Shown: positions 45,211 through 57,809 of the stretch, piece by piece
How the letters are laid out: each line of letters opens with the position of its first letter
Position numbering within the stretch: the stretch's first letter is position 1
Assembly (NCBI GenBank): GCA_019828545.1
Contig: JACVRA010000210.1
Span: forward strand, 531-64,530
Reading direction: 5' to 3'
DNA from: Paracamarosporium sp. OC-R06-R3
Lineage: Eukaryota > Ascomycota > Dothideomycetes > Pleosporales > Didymosphaeriaceae
Length of the DNA stretch: 64,000 bases
Translations under genes and position numbers: made by a program
The notes under the pieces: model-generated
The model's input: only the letters and a program-made list of their open reading frames with translations
Told to the model about the DNA's origin: nothing
The model's database searches: none

Positions 45211-46230
45211 ACCGCAGTCGGCAGTGTCCATAAGTGTCGGTATTACTTGGGCCTCATATCGAACTGGAGACTCTTACTTTAGCCTACCTTGGTTAGCCAA
45301 ACACCAGGAATAAGGATCATACCGTATCATACCGTGGAATATTCTGCCTTGTTATGCGTTTAGCCATACTGTTGCTGGACACATACGCGCTAACCTATAT
45401 GTTGGACCAGGTTGTCGAACTCAGCAGGACTATGCGCATGCGCTACAGTCAGGCTCAGCATTGAGCTATCTTACTTGATCGTATCGAAGGTCATACGCCG
45501 CGCCTGTTGTAAGAATTGAGTCAACTGTAAATGCTGCACTCAAAACGACGTCCTTCTTAGGACTTAGAAATATCAGGTCTGCGAATGTGTCCTTCACTAC
45601 AGTAGCTTTCCATCGGCCATATCCGAACAATAGCGGCACTGAAGATATTCATGCAAGTGTGGCATTCGGAATCTGTCCTACCTTCGTATCTGCAGGTGTG
45701 CCCTCACCGGTTTACATGCACGTCAACGTTTCCGGTCAGACGAGAAGAGCCACGTAAGCGAGCCTGCAAGGTCATGGAAAAGCAATCCCCCAATCATGCG
45801 ATCGCTCCATCGAATCAACATCGACCACGTTCCGGTGAGACCGTCATGACGGGTTCAAGGCCTATTAGGCTAAATGATTTATACGTATGCAACATTTGAG
45901 GGATCACTGATCACCCATCCTACCGGTATCCCCACACTCCGTTAGACTATCACGTGCCCGTTTACGTTATGAGACACCGGACACCCCATCAAAGATCACC
46001 TGTACATACAACGAGATATAACAACAATGCTATGACAGATCAACAAAGATGTACACCTATCTTGCCGAATACCTATCTGTAAAGACCCATTGTATGTCGT
46101 TTGGAATGCTTTAATTGGCCTGCTGTACTGCAATCATCAACTAATCACGCACGAGCTTTTACAACTCTCAACCTCAAGAGTGACAGTAGAGAGACAGGAC
46201 GATCGTATCTTCCGTTAGTGATCCTATTCA

Positions 46231-46473
46231 TTAAAGACGCAAACCCGCGTACTGCTCCCTATTTTTTCTGATTACCATCTTGTCGTTCAGCACGCCCGCA
46301 GTCGATTCAGCCACTCGCGCAAGGTCTGGAAGCTTTGACTCCATCGTTGTGCTATGTGATTTTGTAAGCAAGAGCATGTTACCACAGTGGATGACAAAAT
46401 GAACCGAGCCTTTTTGGGTGGGAATGATGCCGAGAATGCTTAGTTTATCTTGTCCCCCTGGTGTTACTTTCAT
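46231..46473 (-). CDS. Small hypothetical frame (80 aa), doubtful
   Basis: MKVTPGGQDKLSILGIIPTQ..NDKMVIRKNREQYAGLRL, preceded by an ATG at 46473. Composition is protein-like (charged, no low complexity), but there is no recognised domain, no partner exon and no promoter signal. Kept only as a weak candidate in a gene-poor stretch. Confidence 0.2.
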   Translation of the reverse strand: MKVTPGGQDKLSILGIIPTQKGSVHFVIHCGNMLLLTKSHSTTMESKLPDLARVAESTAGVLNDKMVIRKNREQYAGLRL

Positions 46474-46816
46474 CTTATAAGTTCGCCCCGATCGCGTTGA
46501 TTGTAGATATGCATATAGAGTATGGAGTATTATCTTCCCAAAGCTGCACCCTCGTACTTATCTCATCATAGCGGGAATGTGAGACTTTGTTCGATTGTTC
46601 TCAATCTTTAATCCGAGGGCAACAAGTTAACGCTTGCGCTGTGTTACGTGTTAAGTATATACCTCTCTGGGAGGATGTCTAACTTGGCGCCCGTAATCAA
46701 TGCTTCCTATGCTCATCAGCAACATCCAATCTATCCCATAGCGCCGAACAAAGGAAGGTTTCTACACATATGTTGATTTCATACAGCATCAGCAGCACCA
46801 CACCGCTCATCCCTCT

Positions 46817-47853
46817 TCACGCCGTAGCATTCCACAACACCCTCATCCTCTCCCCTCCAGCAACCAACCCACAAATTCCCATCCATCCCTCATGCCACCC
46901 AGGCACGCCCCCAGTGACCCCACTAAAATGCAGCGCCATCGGGAACCACGCCCCCGCAATCGCCACATCCATCCACCACTTGCGGTCCACCCTCTCATCT
47001 TCCTCCTTAACCGCAACCTCACTCTTCTCCTCCTCGCTCCTGGCCGCCCTTTTATTCCTCAAGTTCTGCGCTTCCCGCGCGAGCCGCAGGAAATCGCACG
47101 ACACGCCCGTGAGCCAGAACCGGTATGCGACGCTATAGACACGCGCGGTGCTCGGATTATTGCGGTTTATGCGCGCGATGAACGACGGCGGTATGATGCC
47201 GTTATCTGTAAGCATGCAGATATTTTCCAGGATCTGGTACGTGAAGTAGCTGCTTGCCTGTGCGACGGCGATTCTATGCAGCACCGCATCGCTGCCTAGT
47301 TTTGGGCCGGACGATAAACTCCGCAGCCACGCGTATAGCGGGAGTGTGCCTAGGAGACGCAGGATTTGTCTGCATTTTGAGAGGAGTTGTGCGAGGGCGA
47401 CGAGGGGTGGGACGGCGGTGGGGTTTGCGGCGAGGGTGATCGGGGGAGCGTACGGGGAGAGTTTGAGGGCGGCGCGCAGGCGGGTGTAGAGGGTCGTGAG
47501 GGAGGGAACCCGCGGTTGGAGGTATGCGAGGATGTAGAGGATGTAGTTTGAGGTGGAGAGGAAGGAGGAGAGGCCGCCGGGGGTGGCTATCAGTCTATGG
47601 GAACGGCCGATTAGCTCGAGATCCACTCGTGTACAATTGCAGTTGTGGTTCGCTTTATGTTCTTAGAAGAATTGGATACTCACTTGTTCAATCGCAGTAT
47701 CAATCGATCTACTTGTCCTACCGCCGACGCTGCGTTGCCACCAATACCTCCGTTGATCTTCACTTCCCTCTTCACGGTCTCCGACGCTTGCTTGACTTGC
47801 TCCACCGCCTTGTCGGCGGCCTGCACCGCCTGGTCTGGGATTTTGTCTGACAT
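46817..47853 (-). CDS. PEX11C: PEX11-family peroxisome biogenesis protein
   Basis: Two exons, 47853-47684 and 47594-46817, give 315 residues. The first exon encodes a Lys/Glu/Ala-rich amphipathic lead (MSDKIPDQAVQAADKAVEQV) and joins as RLILRLNK-LIATPGGLSSFLSTSNYILYIL. The region LRLLGTLPLYAWLRSL and the C-terminal WMDVAIAGAWFPMALHFS with GLVAGGERMRVLWN are characteristic of fungal Pex11-like proteins, which elongate and divide peroxisomes from the membrane. The gene symbol denotes the Pex11C-like fungal type and is less certain than the family. The exon 2 frame also has an in-frame ATG inside the intron, which should not be taken as the start. Confidence 0.87.
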
Positions 47854-48459
47854 GAAGAAGAATGCGAAGAGGGCAATAGGACGAGCGGTCCTGGAACGAT
47901 TCTCCTAAAGAAGCAATGGGGTGCGGAGGGCGGTGTCTGGTAAGCTTCTCCGCCGGGGTGGTCTGGCAGGTAAGCTATGTGGTGCGGGCCGAGGTTCGGC
48001 TCGGGCTTTGACTCTGGGGAACGCTGAATAAGGAAAAAGACGTGATTGGACGATTTTTTAAAAAGTGGTAAGCTATTGATTTGTTGTAAGCGATCGTGGG
48101 CTACAAATTTACGAGACCGCAGCAACGACTACTTGTAGCTTTCCAAACCCCATTTTCGAGCCGTGTTCGAGTTCCAGGGTCACTGTAGGATCGATGACAT
48201 GTATTGCGGTACCCTTTCGGGCAACTTGAAGCTAAATTGCCCCCAATTATGCGTCTGCCAGTAGGATTTTCGACATTCTCCCCATGCAGGATAGATTTTC
48301 TAGGGGAAGGCCTCTAGGGAAGGCTCTCCCTGGATTCCCTTCATGCGCCACTTTCGTATAACCCTCCAAGGGAAATGATATAAATACCTGAAAAATCTGT
48401 TCATAGGATCCAACGCCGCGTGTCCGTGTATACGCACGCCTCGTCTCTGCAGACCAGTC
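47854..48459. other. Intergenic / PEX11 promoter region
   Basis: 606 bp between the F-box gene stop codon and the PEX11-like start, both on the minus strand. Frames are shadows without family resemblance. Confidence 0.5.
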
Positions 48460-49423
48460 CTAGTGATGATCACTATTCCAAAGCGATGTAAAGAGCAGCA
48501 GTTCAAATATTTCCGAAGGACTAAGAAGTAGCCCAAGTGCATACGACAAGTCCAGCGGTTCTCCTATCGTGTCGTCTACCCAGTCGGCGCATGAATGTGA
48601 GTCGACACCGTCAATATGTGGATAGAGAAATTCGTAAACGAAGTTGGCTACCTCCAAGGCATCTAGGCCTCCTTGCAAGTCCCTGCTCTGACCAATCTGG
48701 CGGAGGTGGATGGCCGCCTTATACAATCCGTGGTGCTCCGAATAGGAACATTGATTGGCTAGTTTCCTACCCGTTATCATGACCCAACAAAGAGTGAGAG
48801 CCTCATAGAACCTAGCAGTATTATCATGGGAGAGCGGCACACTGACGCTCAGTTCATGGTTCTCGTATTTATTGGCTCCACCCGTTCGAGCCAATTCCAA
48901 TATATCAACGATCTTCGGTTCTTCCGGCGCATTACGATGAGAATGTTTACGATACACCGAATATACTGCAGGGTTCTCGTATAGATGTTGGAGCACTCGA
49001 AGGCCTTGCCAGCGAGCCACAATGTCCCATACTTGTGCTTCGCTGATAGATTTTGCATTAAGATACTGATCGATATCAGCAGATGATGGACAAGGAGTGA
49101 CAGGCGTAATGTCATCGCCCGTCAGATACTCTGAAGCGAACTTCTCGAAAGCGTCCTGAAAATGGCAGAGCCGGATATCGTGAGTGTGAAAAGGGGAAGA
49201 GAGCTGTCCACAGTGAGCGAGGAACTGACAAAGCCGTTATGTAGTTGAGCTAAATTAGATCAGTGCTCACTATGATGCTCCTCAAGATCTGATATCGATT
49301 GGCATCGTAGACGGTGTGGATGCGCTTGGAGCATCGCGCTAGATGCAGCGCATCGTCAATGTTGTCTAGATTGCCATACACCTGGAGCAATAGCTCAATC
49401 GGAAAATCACCCAGCCCCGTCAT
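48460..49423 (-). CDS. F-box protein
   Basis: Two exons, 49423-49271 and 49224-48460, with a 46-bp GTGAGC..CAG intron, give 305 residues. Residues 7-50 (FPIELLLQVYGNLDNIDDALHLARCSKRIHTVYDANRYQIL) are an F-box, the Skp1-binding element of SCF ubiquitin ligases. The rest (EAQVWDIVARWQGLRVLQHLYENPAVYSV, ..HHGLYKAAIHLRQIGQ) has no named domain but resembles the C-terminal part of many fungal F-box proteins of unknown target. It is divergent from coronin across 303 bp. The substrate is unknown. Confidence 0.8.
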
Positions 49424-49726
49424 TTCTGTTAATTCTTGCTATGTATTTCGAAGTGCTATAGAGCCTTGGAAACAAAGTTGATCCGTTTAAGTGGGTAGGC
49501 TGAGGTGTTGTACGGTGTTGTGGAGGGGCTGTCCGTTTGGGGAAGGCTCGACCAGGGACCGCTGCCAAGCACCAAGGACCGCAGCGCGTTGAAACACAGC
49601 TCGACATTCGAAACTCTGCCACAGCCTCCAACCCACACCTGCCCGCTTCCATCTCTTCAGGGGCTATTCACTGCTTCTACAATTCCGTATCCTCTCTGAG
49701 GCTTCCCCAAGGTTGTACAAGATACA
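49424..49726. promoter_or_regulatory. Divergent promoter, F-box / coronin
   Basis: 303 bp between the two start codons. No clear TATA box. CT-rich stretch cttccatctcttc just before the coronin ATG is a usual fungal leader feature. Confidence 0.45.
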
Positions 49727-51900
49727 ATGGCCGGCCGCTTTGTACGAGCGTCCAAGTACCGTGAGTGTCGCGCGAGCTCCTCCGCTGCTGACAGCTAACA
49801 TATCGCAGGCCACGTCTTTGGACAGGGCGCGAAGAAGGTACGTGCTGGGAACTGCAGTGTCCGCGATCACTACAGCTGATTTTCTGACTAGGAACAAAGC
49901 TATGACAACCTGCGCATCTCGAAGAACGCCTGGGACACCAACCTCATCAAGGTCCGTTCACTGCCCTCGATGCAGAAACAGAGCACGCGCTCACGTTACA
50001 CAGGCGAACCCGGAATACCTCTCCGTGAATTGGGAAGCCAGCGGCGGTGGAGCCTTCGCCGTCATCCCCCTCAGTGAAAAGGGTCGCGTCCCTGAGCAGA
50101 TACCCCTCTTCCGCGGGCACACGGCTGCCGTTCTGGACACCGACTGGTACGCGCGCATGCAAAGCACGTGGAGCATAGCGCTCATAGACTTGTAGGAGTC
50201 CGTTCAACGATTCATTGATTGCCTCCGCCTCCGACGATGGCAAGGTGCGTTCGCCACATACACAGAACAATGGGGGGCAGAAAGCTGATTGAGGCAGGTC
50301 TTTATCTGGAAAGTCCCAGAGGGTTTCTCAATCTACACCGACGCCGAAGAACCCGCCGATGTGTCTCCCTCGCTTAAACTGAGCGGCCACCTAAGGTTCG
50401 ATTGCTCTTTACATTGGAAACAACAAGCGCTCATACGCTAGTAGGAAAGTCGGACACGTCCTGTTCAACCCCGCCGCCGAGAACGTCCTCGCTTCGTCGT
50501 CCGGAGACTACACTGTGAAGCTGTGGGATGTCGAGGCCGGCGCCCCAAAGCTCACCCTCAAGCACAAGGACATCGTCCAATCACTGTCGTGGAGCGCCGA
50601 TGGCTCCCAGCTCGTCACAACAAGTCGAGACAAGAAGCTGCGCGTTTGGGATGTGCGACAAGAAGCACCCGCGATCGAAGTCCAAGGCCACCCCGGAGCC
50701 AAGAGCAGCCGTGCCGTGTGGATGGGCGAGCATGACCGTATCGCTACCACCGGTTTCTCCCGCATGAGCGACCGCCAGCTGGCTCTTTGGGACTCGCGCA
50801 AGCCCGGAGAGCCCATTGGTGGTTTCACCATCTTGGACAGCATATCTGGCGTCTGCATGCCCTTCTGGGACGAGGGTACGCAATGCTTGTACCTTGCTGG
50901 AAAGGGTGACGGCAACATCCGATACTACGAATACGAAAACGACAAATTCGAGTACCTCTCCGAATACAAGTCCCCTGAACCTCAGCGTGGCATTGCCTTC
51001 CTTCCTAAACGCGGTATCAACCTTCATGAGAACGAGGTGCTTCGTGGTTTCAAGACGGTGAACGACAGCTACGTCCAGCCCATCTCCTTCATCGTCCCCA
51101 GGCGTGCGGAGATGTTCCAGAGCGACATTTACCCACCAACAACTGGTCTTAAGCCTGGTGCTAGTGCCTCTGAATGGTTTGGTGGCAAAACAGCGCTGCC
51201 TCCCAAGATCTCTCTGGAGTCTGTATATGAGGGCGAAGGTCCTCGAGAGGTTCCGTCTGACTACAAAGCACCTCATGCAGCCGAACCTGTCCAGTCTCCC
51301 TCACCTACCAAGACGGAAGCCCCGAAACCGGTGGAAGTTCCTGCCCCATCCCCAGTAACCCGTGGACCACCTCCCTCCGTCAACGACAACAAGGCATCGC
51401 TTGCAGCGGGTGCTTCCAAGTTCGCTGACAAGGACGAAGAATCGGCAGACGAGACTAGTAGCTTTGAGGAGGTGCCTAAACCTGTTGAGCGGCCATCTGT
51501 TACGGCAGCACGTCAGGAGGAGAAGACGCGCGGTCCTACTTTCAAGCAGGAGCCCGAGCCACCGAAGCCGACTCCTGCGCCCACTGCCACGCCGGCCTCG
51601 TCAGAACCTGCACCTGCTGCATCAACTCCTACAGCGTCGACACCCACGCCGGCACCATCCGCTTCGGGTGCTGCAGCTGGGCTGAAGGACTTCCTGGCCG
51701 ACATTAAGAGCTCGGTTCAGCAGCAGGCCGAGACGCTGCAGCGCCAAAACCAGATCATGGCCGACCAATCTGACCAGATTGCCCTCCTGCTGAAGAAGGT
51801 CAACACTCTGGAGACCAAGCTCGGCTCGCAAGGCGGCGACCGCGAGAAGGACGAGCGTATCCGGGAATTGGAGCTGGAACTCGAAGAGGCCCGATCCTAA
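49727..51900 (+). CDS. CRN1: Coronin, actin-binding WD40 protein
   Basis: Seven exons, 49727-49760, 49809-49837, 49892-49951, 50004-50146, 50196-50244, 50298-50395 and 50445-51900, give 622 residues. The start MAGRFVRASKYRHVFGQGAKKEQSYDNLRIS is the coronin signature, and the first exons are as short as usual for fungal coronins. WD repeats follow (RGHTAAVLDTDWSPFNDSLIASASDDG, SSSGDYTVKLWD, TTSRDKKLRVWD), then the coronin-specific extension (RGIAFLPKRGINLHENEVLR, SFIVPRRAEMFQSDIYPPT), a Pro/Ala/Glu linker and a C-terminal coiled coil (about 570-620, LLLKKVNTLETKL). Coronin binds and cross-links F-actin and modulates Arp2/3 at cortical patches. Every junction restores the family sequence, so the model is secure. 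Confidence 0.95.
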
Positions 51901-52970
51901 ATGGCAGTCAAGCGTTGGATATAGTACGAGGACTTCATGCTTGTATTGGTTTCGCGCTGGCTGAAGGGTCTGTGGCTTGGCCGGGCTCAATCAGGATACC
52001 CTATTCTATCAAAGGTTGTTTTGGCATGTCGACGTGCAATTCGGAGCTTCTTATTCATGTTGTAAAACAGGGAGGGGCTTTCAATGGTCATATTGGCGCG
52101 ACCCGGCCTCGGGCGGCAATGTTCAAAGTGTTGGGCTGTGTACTGGATGTATAGTCTGTCTGCTTGGTAGCGCTTGGTGTATTCCTCGTTTGATTGTTAG
52201 CGGCATGTGTCGATATATTCGTGGACTGAAACATCTGAAAATGAATCTTTGAAACGTTGGCAATGAGATAGCATAACGGGATGCACGGGGATAAACGCAA
52301 CGAATGGCTCGATGTCTGTCTGTCTCTCTGTCTGTCTATCACGCATGATGACGCCGTCGTCACCCGCACTCGCTCGCACTAGACACCCCGAAATAGCTCG
52401 CCTGAACCCGCGCTAGCGTTTAAGCTCAGGAACGTGCGCCGCGCATCGCAATCTCGGACGGGTGCGCGCGCTCACCGCGAGCGTTCTGGACTCGATGATC
52501 TCTGCTTGTGGTAGGAAGCGCGAAGATCGAAGTGTCTGGACGGTCTGCCTGTCTCAGTTTTTTCCTTGCGGTCGAACAGGGTAGGGCTAGGGGCGTTCAG
52601 AGCTCCTGGGGTCCTCGGATGGATCCGACGGCATAGGGAAGTAAAATTGCATGGGTCAGATTGGGATGGGCGAGGGCTGATTTGGGCTTGGTGCGGGAGT
52701 GGTCTGGCCTTTGGGTGGGGAGATGTCTGGGTGGTGTGCTGCGGTGCGGGTATAAAGAGGTTTGTGCCCCGGGCTCGAGGGTGGTTCTTCGTTTGCTGTG
52801 GGTTTTTCTCAACGTCAGTCGTTCGTTGTATTCCTTGGAATAAGTCACTCGCTCGCGAAACGCGTACATTCATTCGTTCCTTCTTAATAAAATCGTAATA
52901 CCGATTCCCTCGTTATACCTATCTCCAACCAACTCAACCCAACCCAATTCAATCCCCTCACCCATTCAAA
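51901..52970. promoter_or_regulatory. Intergenic with TATA box of the surface-protein gene
   Basis: It begins with the coronin 3' UTR. A GTCT/GTCTCT microsatellite sits at 52314-52340. A consensus TATAAAG is at 52751-52757, 220 bp before the next ATG, followed by a CA/CT-rich leader (ccaactcaacccaacccaattc) typical of strongly expressed fungal genes. Confidence 0.55.
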
Positions 52971-53564
52971 ATGAAGACGACACTCTTTACCCTCGCCGCT
53001 ACTCTCGCCGCCACGGCCCTCGCAAAGACCGACCTCGAAGGCTGCACGTCCTCGGAGACCGTCGTCTACGGCGGCGCCTCCCTCGTCTACTGGGACCCGA
53101 CCAACGGCGAAATCTGCTCCTTCCTCGACTGCGGCGGCGGCCGCGCACCCCCCAAGACCACCGTCCCCGGATGCGACGCCTACGAGGGAACAGCCACGTA
53201 CTCACCCGATTTCCTGCCTGGATGGGGCTCCGCGAGCGCGACGGCGTCCGCGGCCGCGTCCGAGGTGTCCGAGGCTACGAGCGCGGCTGGCGAGAGTGTG
53301 CCTGCGTATGAGACGAAGACGGGGAGCGCGGAGAGCACGTTGGTGACGAGCAAGGCCGTGCTGCCCAGTTTGAGCGCCGCGTCGTCGAGTGTGGGTGCGT
53401 TGGTCACGGGCACGGGCGTCTCGAGCCACGCGGGGAATGTCACTGCTAGCACGGGGTCGCCGACTAGCTCTCAGCCTGTCGAGGCTACGGGTGCGGCGGC
53501 GGCGGTCGGTGTGAGTGGGCTTGTAGGTGTTGTTGCTGGTGTGTTTGGATTGGCCATGTTGTAG
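52971..53564 (+). CDS. Small secreted GPI-type cell-surface protein
   Basis: Single exon, 197 residues. The signal peptide is about 1-18 (MKTTLFTLAATLAATALA). Next is a compact domain with four Cys (25, 49, 54, 68) and the strongly conserved string GGGRAPPKTTVPGC, then DAYEGTATYSPDFLPGW, found in many small ascomycete secreted proteins. Some of these are labelled siderophore biosynthesis enzyme in databases, a name without experimental basis that I know of. A long Ser/Ala/Thr-rich stretch and a hydrophobic C-terminus (AAAVGVSGLVGVVAGVFGLAML) indicate a GPI anchor. Codon use is GC-rich and the promoter has a TATA box, suggesting high expression. It is probably attached to membrane or wall. Confidence 0.82.
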   Translation: MKTTLFTLAATLAATALAKTDLEGCTSSETVVYGGASLVYWDPTNGEICSFLDCGGGRAPPKTTVPGCDAYEGTATYSPDFLPGWGSASATASAAASEVSEATSAAGESVPAYETKTGSAESTLVTSKAVLPSLSAASSSVGALVTGTGVSSHAGNVTASTGSPTSSQPVEATGAAAAVGVSGLVGVVAGVFGLAML

Positions 53565-53898
53565 GGAGATGGAGTTGAGATTGAGATGCTGAAAATATAT
53601 ACCCCTGTAATTTTTTGTTTTTTGGTCGTTTATAGGAAGAGTAAAGAAAAACGAGATATCTTGACGTAAAATAGACGGTGTTAAGTCGTGGTGACTTAGT
53701 TTTCAGTTTCTACACATTGATTGTTGTGAGTGCATGACCGCTTACAAAGACGCTTACTACATAAGCATTAGTGCCTAGTATGGGTGTGGTGTATCATTAC
53801 GACTCCCTTCAGCCTTCTCAAACTTTCTCGTTATTTGATCATTCTCTGTATCCACTTATTGTTTCTGTAGGCGTCGGATTCAAAATCCCTATAGCACC
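53565..53898. other. Intergenic, no gene seen
   Basis: 334 bp holding the 3' UTR of the surface-protein gene and the promoter of the HET gene. AT-rich, nothing further recognised. Confidence 0.5.
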
Positions 53899-56480
53899 AT
53901 GAGCGAAGATGCCCAGATTACATCACTAGCGGACGATGTTGAGCGGGTTACTGTTGCAGCTGACGAGAATGAAGGCTACTGGAAGCCTCAGAGACGACAG
54001 AGTGGCGTTGGTGGCACCTCGTTTCTTTCTATGTCGTCGATATGCTGACTTCCCCTTAGGAGCAGATGATAGATGATTCCCAAACTCCCCTTATCCTACC
54101 TAAGAGCTCCAGACAGCAAATGGACGCATCGAGGCGAAGTCCCGACGGCTTGATGGATCAACTACGGGAGATACAGAAATACCGAGTGGATCGCAAGAAT
54201 ATAATCGCATGGGCCAACAACTTGAAACTTCTAACAGGCGCCTCTACATTCGACCCTTCTCCGGATCAAGCTGATCCAGTCCGAGAGTACTTCCACTGTA
54301 GCTGTAGATGGGACGATCGCCCCATCTCACCAGAACTCCTTGAAGCGTGCACGTGTCATTTGAGGGCATGTTCATTCGATCCAAATTCGAAACAATTTAC
54401 GCTTGTTCAAATGCCTTCCTGTCCACATTACGTCGCAATATCCTACAGGTGGCGAGAGGCTGCTCCGGACACAGATGTCGTAATCACTGACGGCGAGAAG
54501 CGAAAGCCTGCGTCAGCTCCTCCGAGCATACTCCTTCGAGCCGCAGCCTTCGCTCATCACCATGGATATCGACTGCTCTGGTGTGACCAAGAGTGTATTG
54601 ATCAAGATGACCCTGATGATAAGGGGCCCGGCATCCAGGCTATGGATATGGTATACGAAAAAGCAGCAGTTTGTCTTGCTCTCTTGGAAGTTGAAATCAC
54701 AACACAGGTTCAGTTGGATGCCCTTGCCAAAGCGACGGAACCTGGTCCTTTCCCCAAGTGGGACGACTGGATTGAATGGGTGGAGAATATGCCATGGGAA
54801 AATCTGGTTGAGATCGCGTCTGTAGTTAAGTTGATCAATTCCGATGAGTGGTTTTCGCGATCCTGGATCTTTCAGGAGAGTACTGCCGCTTACGCTACCA
54901 TGCTCCTAATCAGATGCGAAAAAGATCTCCAAGTTCCAACCCATCTAGGAAACTTGACTAGAGAGCTGCAAATTCCGCTTTGTGTATTCAGGCTTGCCAT
55001 CTGCAAGCTGCAGAAGACATTTTTTGACTACATTAGGAAGGCGGCTTGGTATCATCAGAAAGCCACATACATGCGAGATTATCGCAGACAGGGCATTTAC
55101 GAATATAGTGGAAGTGCTGAATTCGGGCGCCCGCACAGGAGTCAGTATGGTATAATCATATCGCAAAGCGAATACCTGAATAGCCTTACCGATGAATGCC
55201 AGGAGTGGGCCGAGATACTCGGCGAATTTATCCTCAATACCTTACCGCAAGTCGTCCACGGGAAGCGATATCTATGTAATGCATTGGAAGGCTGTCAACG
55301 CCTTGCCAATCGAGGAAACAGTATTGTTGCAGATCGCTTAACAATTTTGTCAAACGTTTGCGGATTCGATATAAGACTGGACTCGATCGAGCTTACCTCA
55401 TTGGGCTACGACCTCGCGGCTTGCCTTCTGTGCCTATCAATTTTGAATGGCGACCTTTCTATAGTTCGTATGGAAGACGGTATCAGATATGGTGTTATGG
55501 GTTTATCTGAATGGGACAAGCTCCTTTTGGGATGGTCATCAGGTCCAGTCATGGATGAAACAATGGTCAACTTGAAACCTGGTCCGCGGTTCTTTTCCTG
55601 GGCGCCCAAACTGGTCGAAGGATTTACAGAAACACGTCTCAAGAGAAGGCCGGGCTACAACGATCGCTCAGGGCAGTTTACCTACCATTTCTCATTCGAG
55701 GGCTTAAGTAAATCGCTCTGTATCAAAGGCTGGCTGTGGAAGTATTCGCGAAGACTTGAGGTTCCTCATCTCGCGAGGCTCTTCTATCGACGCCGCTTCA
55801 ACGACGAAGAATGGGCCAAGAGATATGACCATTCGGAACTTCCCTCTACTCAATGCGATATAGAAAGTTGTTGCAAGATAACCGACCCATTCAAGCTCAG
55901 GCTGTGCTTCTGGGACATTGTTCAGTTTCTGCGCAACGAAGGCGAATCTGACCTTGCCGAATGCTTATGGATTTCTCTTCTTATATCCGAGCAAGACCAG
56001 GCCTTTGAGCATAGGGAGGATCAACCTGATCTCCGGTACGATCAAGTACTGAGGCAGCAAATCCATACCGTCGACTTCGAGTCCTTCTCCGAGAAGATGT
56101 CCTTTCGCAACGTCACCGATGGCAAACAAGCACCTCAATTCGCTATGATCCAAATGATCATTCATGAGCAGCACCTTGATGTATGGGAGCTTTGCCGTCC
56201 AGAAATTGCAGGAGATCAAAAATCAACCTTTGCCTTCTTTGCGGCTTGTACGCAAACTCCAATATTCACGCCTTACCGAACAACGAAGAAACCAATGCCG
56301 AGGAATAAATATTTGGATCTGCAGCAAATTTGTCTTTCGTGGCCAGTGAGTGTAGAGACGCTAGCGAACGAGGCTTCTGATGTTGCTATATCCATCGCTC
56401 CAACCGATGGTACACCAGGACCGATCAGGGGGTTTTGGAACGTTGATGATAGAGTTCCAGTGCCGTATGTATTTCGTTAA
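53899..56480 (+). CDS. HET-domain (heterokaryon incompatibility) protein
   Basis: Proposed exons 53899-54006 and 54060-56480 give 842 residues. The second exon is secure; the first is a tentative 36-residue lead (MSEDAQITSLADDVERVTVA) joined through a GTTGGT..TTAG intron with branch tatgctgac. If it is wrong, translation would start at 54066. The HET domain has its three conserved blocks: YVAISYRW (about 160-167), LWCDQECIDQDD with GIQAMDMVYEKAAVCLALL (about 209-243) and SRSWIFQES further on. The C-terminal half has no named domain. HET proteins trigger cell death after fusion of unlike strains, or are used in defence; which partner controls this one is unknown. It lies within 31 kb of two NLR-like genes. 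Confidence 0.86.
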
Positions 56481-57809
56481 CGCCAATCTGGCCATCCTTG
56501 CGCGGTTGACGCTATTGTCGCGGTGGTCAAGAATACGGCATGATGAATATCCGGACAGAGACGGGACGAGTCATGACCCACATCTGCCGATGAGCTTTGC
56601 GGCTGCGATAGGATGCGACTCTTTCTCTTTTCCAAGTATTTCCTCAATACTTGCGACGTTTGTCGCAGTACAATCTTTTTCGCATCATGAAGAATATGAT
56701 ATTGAACAGTATACCACTTTTTTGACAGAAGTTATTTTGAGGAGGGCCCAAATCGTGCGGTTCCACTAAGACAACTAGGTAGATGTCGACTGGCACCTAA
56801 CGAGTGTTTAGGTTTATGGGAATCAAGCTCTGTTTGAACGTTGCTGTAGCTTCTGTGAGCATTCCATTAATGTTGAAGAATCATACCTGTTTAGATCACC
56901 AACGTAGTCACCAGAGTCGGCCTGTGCAGTCATGCCGTCTTCGAAAAGAAGGCTGACGTGGTCCTCAGGTCCATTTGTCTACAAGGTTGAAAGTCTTTTA
57001 CGAAAGACCAAAGATCCTTCAGGCATCCGCTTGGCGAGCTCCGAAAGTGAACGGGCTCTGAAAACCTTCGAAAGCCCTTTTGCCAATGTCCATGTAGTAT
57101 AATGGGCACTGCTGATAGGGCTCTGTATCTGACACCTGACTGTATCCATATGCAAACCTCAGCAGGTTGTTAAGATCGTCGTCGCCCTCGTTCGGTGCAG
57201 TAACTACGCATAGTGCAGCCTCATCATATGGCCGAATGCGATGCATACACTCGATAGCGTTGGCTGAGAAAGCAACCCTAAGTGCGCTCGCGAAGACCGC
57301 TGGCTTGCTTATACACTGTGACATGCACACCACGTCAACAAATTCTAAGGCGGAGAACAAGACCACCGATACCGCTTCAAATAACTGCTATATCTAGCGT
57401 GTTTGCATTTCGTGGTGCAGCGTTTGTCATCGTTGGGTGTAAATTGGGGTTGATCAAATACTTGTCCATCGCGATTGCTGAGTCCCTTGGCCAATCAGCA
57501 TCTAGCAGAAGTCTCGCAACTAACCACATATTCGCGCTTTAGCTTGTGGTATAGTGTGACACAACGGTCTGCGTTCCGTGAAAGCTCGCCTGCTGCCTGA
57601 TTACCTCATGGTCAGAGTGTGGCATCAATGGGCCCAACGGGCCGCTGTTCTCAATTATGTTTCAACTTAAGTTGCTAAGTCGATTCTATAGCACTGTGCT
57701 TCTCATTCTCGAAAGATTTAATCAGCGGCTGCGGCCCAAGCGTTTTTCGGTTTCCAGCCTACCTGCGTTCCAGCCATCTCTGTCATAAAGCTTCTCATTA
57801 GCACCCAAT
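56481..57809. other. Intergenic, one weak minus-strand frame
   Basis: 1.3 kb without a supported gene. A minus-strand frame at 57019-57324 (MSQCISKPAVFASALRV.. ending FTFGARQADA) looks mildly protein-like, but has no domain, signal peptide or convincing partner exon. The right end must contain the amidase promoter. Confidence 0.4.

Noticed and set aside
47594..47640. ATG inside the PEX11-like intron as the gene start (MDLELIGRSHRL)
   Set aside because: Splicing the upstream exon gives a family-typical N-terminus (MSDKIPDQAV..RLNKLIATPGG), and this ATG lies in the intron just before the acceptor.
57019..57366. 115-codon minus-strand frame between the HET and amidase genes
   Set aside because: No recognisable family, no credible ATG at the frame's start and no partner exon. 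Mentioned in the intergenic entry only.
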